In this document: positions 7,141 to 10,249 of the stretch, one piece after another | Numbering within the stretch: position 1 is the first letter of the stretch | How the letters are laid out: each line of letters opens with the position of its first letter | Origin: Chloroflexota bacterium | GTDB taxonomy: Bacteria > Chloroflexota > Anaerolineae > J102 | Assembly (NCBI GenBank): GCA_003353825.1 | Contig: PIVW01000190.1 | Coordinates: 1-10,249, forward strand | DNA length: 10,249 bases | Direction: 5' to 3' | The notes under the pieces: generated by a model | What the model was told of the DNA's origin: nothing | What the model saw: the letters and a program-made list of their open reading frames with translations, nothing else | Databases searched by the model: none | Made by a program: the position numbers and the translations under genes

Positions 7141-7520
7141 CATTTGTGTGCCTTGAATTACATTCATCATGGGAGATTGAAATCAGTTAAAGTGTTGCGG
7201 CATTCGCCGGGGACAGATATCTTGCATATCAGTTGCCGGATTCACACGACACCAGCGACTCGTATCAAATCTCTGTTGGGGGTACTACTCTCACCGACTC
7301 GCTCAACCCCCACACACACATCTGTCAGAAGCAAATTGCCAGCACCGTTATATTTAATTTAAGTACGTCTTGTCTTGCTAGCCCGACGTCAGGTGAACTG
7401 AAGTGTTAGGCAGCCTTTCGACACTCTGTTGTTGATGATGCCGGGGCAGACAGGGATTCGCATGTCAGAAGATTAGCCACTTTGACTGGGAGATGGTGGT
7501 GGAGATTATGCGTCCGTTAA
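7141..7520. other. Non-coding gap between MttB-1 leader and Rhs fragment
   Basis: No supported gene lies here. It holds a second copy of the 17-bp motif ATATCTTGCATATCAGT (7217-7233), a short CA-dinucleotide run near 7310-7321 and a small imperfect hairpin GCCCGAC...GTTAGGC near 7381-7411. No remnant of the missing Rhs 5' end is recognisable, so the join near 7521-7545 looks like a recombination or deletion boundary. Confidence 0.5.
7217..7233 (+). repeat. Second copy of the 17-bp putative operator motif
   Basis: ATATCTTGCATATCAGT here matches 7084-7100 (ATATCTTACATATCAGT) at 16 of 17 positions in the same orientation, 133 bp apart. Within it GATAT/ATATC forms a small inverted repeat with the preceding G. 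Both copies are in the non-coding region before MttB-1, as expected for paired regulator sites. Confidence 0.45.
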
Positions 7521-9654
7521 ATTCTGGGCAATGATATATGTTCACGCCATGACACCACCTTCTCCACTTATACCTATGATGAACTCAATCGCCTGCTGTA
7601 TGTGCGAGAAGACCAGGACAGCAGCGCCGATTGCCAGGGAACCCTGGAGTGGCGTGCCACTCACCACTATGACACACAGTGGGATGGCAGTGAGCAGAGC
7701 AATGGCAAGGGCAGGCGCACAGCGCTGGATAGCCGCAATGTGGGTTTGGCAACCTGGACCTACGACGAACGAGGGCGCGTGATATCGGCCACGATCTACA
7801 GTGACTGGGCGGGAAACTACCGCGAAGCCTACACCTACGACCCCAACGGCAACCTCACGCGCAAGGGTGAGCCTGACCTCGCTACGGATGGCCTCAACAA
7901 CTACGATGATGGCGATCACCCCCATGCAGCCACCGCCTAGCGCGATATCCGGGCCTGCTACGACGCCAACGGCAACATCACCACGCGCCTGGCAGGCAGC
8001 GATCTCTACCTGCTGGCCTACGACGCCGAGAACCGCCTCAGCACCGTCTCCCTGGTGGACAACGCCCCGGCAACCATCACCCGCGAAGGTGACGACATCC
8101 ACCTCAGTTGGTCGCCGGTGGTAGGGGCTGACGGCTACCAGGTCTGGCAGAGCAGCTCCCCCTACTTCTCACCTGGTAGACAGCAGTTCGACCCTGTTGG
8201 CAACCCTGACGGGGCCTGTCGAAACCAGTTACATCCACACAACCACAACCTCATCCTACTACCTGATTATTGCCCAAGGCTGTTCTTGTGCCATGGGCGT
8301 TTCGACCCGCATCGGCGTCTTCATCTTCCCCTTCTCGACGCAGTCCCTCCTGTCTGAGCCAGTCACCCTGGGGGCGACGGTTGTGGCCGAATACACATAT
8401 GACGGAGACGGCAACCGCGTCAAGGCTGTTGTCAACGGTGAGACAACCTACTATCCCTACCCGCATTACGAAGAGACCGAGGGCAGTGGCTACACCCAAT
8501 ACTACAGCGCCGCTTCCGGCCTTGTCTCCTTCAGGCGCAGCGGATACCCACAGAACAACGGCCTGCGCTATGTGTTCCGCGACCACCTGGGCAGCACCAG
8601 TGTCATCGTCAATGGCGGCGGCATCAAACTGTGGGAAGACCGCTACCGAACATTTGGCGAACTGCGGTATACTTGGAACAGTGCTGCTGACGGCAACATG
8701 CCCGTACAAACGCCGATGCGCTACACCGGCCAGCGCTTTGACGAAGCCATTGGCCTGTACTAGTACAACGCCAGATACTACGACCCCGCGCTCGGGCGGT
8801 TCGCGCAGGCTGATACGATTGTGCCCAACCCTGGCAACCCTTCGGACCTTAACAGATATTCCTATACCCGAAATAATCCTCTCAGATATACTGACCCGAG
8901 CGGGCATTGCATAGTACGATATTCAGGAGATGTGCGGATGGATGAAGGCCCCTATGGAACGAGTGGCTTGTGTCCGAATACTGAATCACCCATTGCGGAA
9001 GGCAATACTGCAATACAAGAGTACCGAAATGACCCTAGAAACGCATCATCAAGAGAGGAAGTATTCTTTTGGATGTTTGCTAGCGTGGCCGCTCCAGCAG
9101 CGGTTATTATTGGACCATCGATAGTAACTGGCGCAATCATCAAAAACGGCGTGGCATATCTCGCTCCAAAAGTAGCGCATGGACTTATTGGTAGTGGTGC
9201 AAGCGCTACCGGAAATGCGATCGCACAAGCAGCAACCAATGAAGGCTCACTAAGTGAGCGGATTACGGGTGTGGATTCAGGTGACGTGAAAATCGCTGCT
9301 GGAGTAGGTTTCTTATCTGGTGGTGCGTCAACATTTGTATCCACCGGAGGAGGGGCGGCTGCAGCTGGGGCATCGGCCAATACAGCACAATATGCTTTGA
9401 CACAAGCGTCTAATGGGGAGAAGATCTCTGCTACTGCACTTCTTGTTAGTGCTGTAACTGGTGGTATTGTTGGAAAAATCATAGGACCAGCACCTTCGTC
9501 TGGCGAACAGTTACAGTTTGACACTTCAGGATTGTGGATGGACGCGCGACGCGCCATGCGACTAAATGCAAAGGCGGACATTGGGAGAATTACCAAGAAA
9601 GACTTCCTCAGATCTATTATCGGAAGTGTATTCACCAACCTTGAATCTTGGTAG
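7521..9654 (+). pseudogene. 3' fragment of an Rhs/YD-repeat polymorphic toxin gene
   Basis: Rhs/YD-repeat proteins are large exported shells that deliver a C-terminal toxin. The reading frame is open from 7521, becomes Rhs-like at about 7545 and is rebuilt as roughly 710 codons. YD repeats come first (TYTYDELNRL, YTYDPNGNLTR, CYDANGN, LAYDAENRLSTVS). An FN3-like insert covers about 8058-8340 (LSWSPVVGADGYQVW, then SSSTLLATLTGPVETSY after the shift). The core end follows: YTYDGDGNRVK, YVFRDHLGSTSVIV, RYTGQRFDEAIGLY, YNARYYDPALGRF and DPSGH. Damage: no N-terminus or start codon, TAG at 7938 and at 8761 (the latter where the family has Tyr), and a one-base insertion near 8178 that moves the frame. 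The last stop is also TAG. It is either a decayed or displaced orphan Rhs tip, or partly an assembly artefact. Confidence 0.85.
8908..9654 (+). other. Variable C-terminal (toxin) region of the Rhs fragment
   Basis: About 248 residues follow the DPSGH that ends the Rhs core. Base composition and codon use become visibly more AT-rich here than in the core, as usual for exchanged toxin tips. Three hydrophobic Gly/Ala-rich stretches are seen (around 9061-9150, 9286-9380 and 9430-9485), then a polar basic tail of about 50 residues (WMDARRAMRLNAKADIGRI, ending FTNLESW). I recognise no nuclease, deaminase or ADP-ribosylation motif. It could be a membrane-acting toxin, a translocation region with its toxin cut short by the TAG at 9652, or degenerate. 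An internal ATG at 8821 could give a short product without the core. Confidence 0.6.
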
Positions 9655-9674
9655 ATAGAAAGAAATCAAATAAA

Positions 9675-9682
9675 GAAGAAGG
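9675..9682 (+). repeat. Target site duplication of the MITE, left copy
   Basis: GAAGAAGG directly before the left inverted repeat is identical to 9890-9897 directly after the right one. Confidence 0.85.
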
Positions 9683-9889
9683 GTAACTATTCAGCCACTA
9701 GATGTGAAACTGAAAAGCCAAAAACCACAATATATTGTAGTTGTCGTATCGAAAACACACGGTTTTTGGCTCCAAAGAACCATCCAATACCGTGAAAATC
9801 TGACCTAAAGGGGCGATTCTTGAAAGACAGCCGCTACATGTTGGGGTCAGTTAGCTTTTCCGTCCGCTATTCGGTGCCTGAATAGTTAC
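9683..9889. mobile_element. IS66-type MITE, 207 bp
   Basis: The left end GTAACTATTCAGCCAC (9683-9698) and the right end GTGCCTGAATAGTTAC (9874-9889) are inverted repeats matching at 15 of 16 positions, and the element is flanked by a perfect 8-bp direct repeat GAAGAAGG. Termini starting GTAA and 8-bp duplications are the known signature of the IS66 family. There is no open reading frame of note inside, so it is a non-autonomous miniature element needing a transposase in trans. Inside are a strong stem AGCCAAAAACC/GGTTTTTGGCT (9716-9726 with 9761-9771), a perfect palindrome ACAATATATTGT (9727-9738) and CTGACC/GGTCAG (9800-9805 with 9845-9850). The clean duplication implies a fairly recent insertion between the Rhs fragment and the next gene. 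Confidence 0.85.
9716..9771. repeat. Inner stem-loop of the MITE
   Basis: A perfect 11-bp inverted repeat (9716-9726 and 9761-9771) holds a 12-bp perfect palindrome immediately inside its left arm (9727-9738). No T-run follows on either strand, so it is not a standard intrinsic terminator, though it could still pause or terminate transcription reaching the downstream gene. Confidence 0.75.
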
Positions 9890-9897
9890 GAAGAAGG
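9890..9897 (+). repeat. Target site duplication of the MITE, right copy
   Basis: GAAGAAGG directly after the right inverted repeat. Together with the next two bases it forms the Shine-Dalgarno AAGGAG of the following gene, so the insertion site was the ribosome binding site itself and this copy preserved it. Confidence 0.85.
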
Positions 9898-9899
9898 AG
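9894..9899 (+). promoter_or_regulatory. Ribosome binding site of the terminal ORF
   Basis: AAGGAG is placed 11 nt before the ATG at 9911 and 6 nt before an ATG at 9906 that is followed at once by TAA (ATGTAATG). The site could therefore load ribosomes on a start-stop pair overlapping the real start. Confidence 0.65.
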
Positions 9900-9910
9900 T
9901 GGAAAATGTA

Positions 9911-10249
9911 ATGGAAGTAATTGATATGGCTCTTAATAGTGAACGATTCGCCGATTGGTGTTTTATGTCAATCTCAGGCGTGATCGTATGGTGGTTAGGA
10001 TACATAAATCCAAGTTACCAACATACCATAAAAGTTCCTTGGTGGTTAGCAAAGATAACTTTGGCGCAAACAAACAGGGAGGGAAGGGTTGACTTGATTG
10101 GATTCTCATTTCAGATTTTCGGTCTTCTTATTCTGATGCTAAGTATTGTAGCTGTGCAAGCGCCAACACATTCACAAAGTCCAGGCTCTTTTGCATCCGC
10201 ACCACCACCCCCTCCTGGCAGCCAACCTGCGCCGCCCCCTCCTCCTTCA
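9911..10249 (+). CDS. Small membrane protein with proline-rich tail, partial; possible immunity protein
   Basis: The frame is open from ATG 9911 to the window edge, 113 codons so far, 3' end missing. I do not recognise the family. Two hydrophobic segments are visible at about residues 16-32 (CFMSISGVIVWWLGYI) and 63-84 (IGFSFQIFGLLILMLSIVAV), followed by a Ser/Pro-rich tail with two PPPPP runs after about residue 98. It would be an inner-membrane protein with a flexible proline-rich extension. The start is supported by AAGGAG at 9894-9899. It follows the Rhs toxin tip on the same strand, with only a MITE between, so it may be the immunity protein of a membrane-acting toxin. That is inference from position and membrane nature. 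An unrelated Pro-tailed membrane protein of the DUF4870 or signalling type is equally possible. Confidence 0.6.
   Translation, partial: MEVIDMALNSERFADWCFMSISGVIVWWLGYINPSYQHTIKVPWWLAKITLAQTNREGRVDLIGFSFQIFGLLILMLSIVAVQAPTHSQSPGSFASAPPPPPGSQPAPPPPPS

Noticed and set aside
7381..7411. GCCCGAC...GTTAGGC resembling integron attC ends
   Set aside because: The pair is only 31 nt apart, shorter than known attC sites, the first box deviates from RYYYAAC, and no integrase or cassette is present.
8251..8907. Minus-strand open frame of 218 codons opposite the Rhs core
   Set aside because: The plus strand carries clear Rhs motifs; the minus frame is a GC-biased shadow. The minus frames at 7542-8102 and 8952-9638 are rejected for the same reason.
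9716..9771. Stem-loop as an Rhs terminator
   Set aside because: No T-run on either side, and it lies wholly within the MITE, so it belongs to that element rather than to the Rhs gene.

Overview
The window has two unrelated halves. Bases 118-6970 carry a six-gene set on the minus strand for corrinoid-dependent demethylation of methylated amines. Bases 7521-10249 carry a decayed 3' fragment of an Rhs/YD-repeat toxin gene on the plus strand, followed by a small membrane-protein gene that runs off the window. No RNA genes of known family, CRISPR arrays or complete insertion sequences were seen. The style of the Rhs core (YTYDxxGN repeats, a DHLGSTS block, a final DPSGH, and a fibronectin-III-like insert) together with several MttB paralogues suggests an anaerobic bacterium, perhaps Chloroflexota (Anaerolineae-like). 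That assignment rests on recalled family resemblance, not on a search.

Methyltransferase region, in transcription order: MttB-1 (6970-5519), corrinoid protein 1 (5335-4694), MttB-2 (4533-3070), corrinoid protein 2 (3024-2383), a DUF1638 protein (2351-1662) and MttB-3 (1620-118). All three MttB-family proteins are full length without an in-frame UAG, so they belong to the non-pyrrolysine branch that includes glycine-betaine, proline-betaine and carnitine demethylases. Each would move a methyl group from a quaternary amine to the cobalt of a corrinoid protein. The second methyltransferase (corrinoid to tetrahydrofolate) and the reductive activase needed for the cycle are not in the window. MttB-1 appears to be its own transcription unit: it has a leader with a terminator-like hairpin directly before its start and a weak terminator after it. 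A strong sigma-70-type promoter then precedes corrinoid protein 1. The last four genes are closely spaced.

The gap at 7029-7520 holds the MttB-1 promoter region, two copies of a 17-bp motif (16/17 identical) that look like operator sites, and otherwise nothing recognised.

The Rhs part lacks its 5' end, contains two internal TAG codons at 7938 and 8761 and a one-base frameshift near 8178, and ends in a hydrophobic, Gly/Ala-rich variable C-terminus of the polymorphic-toxin type. Between it and the next gene sits a previously unlabelled 207-bp MITE (9683-9889). It has 16-bp terminal inverted repeats (15/16), ends in GTAA and is flanked by a perfect 8-bp target duplication GAAGAAGG, all as in IS66-family elements. 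Removing the MITE in silico brings the Rhs stop within 41 nt of the next ATG. It also shows that the Rhs frame, if the final TAG were sense, would end in a TAATG overlap with the downstream gene, as expected for a toxin-immunity pair.
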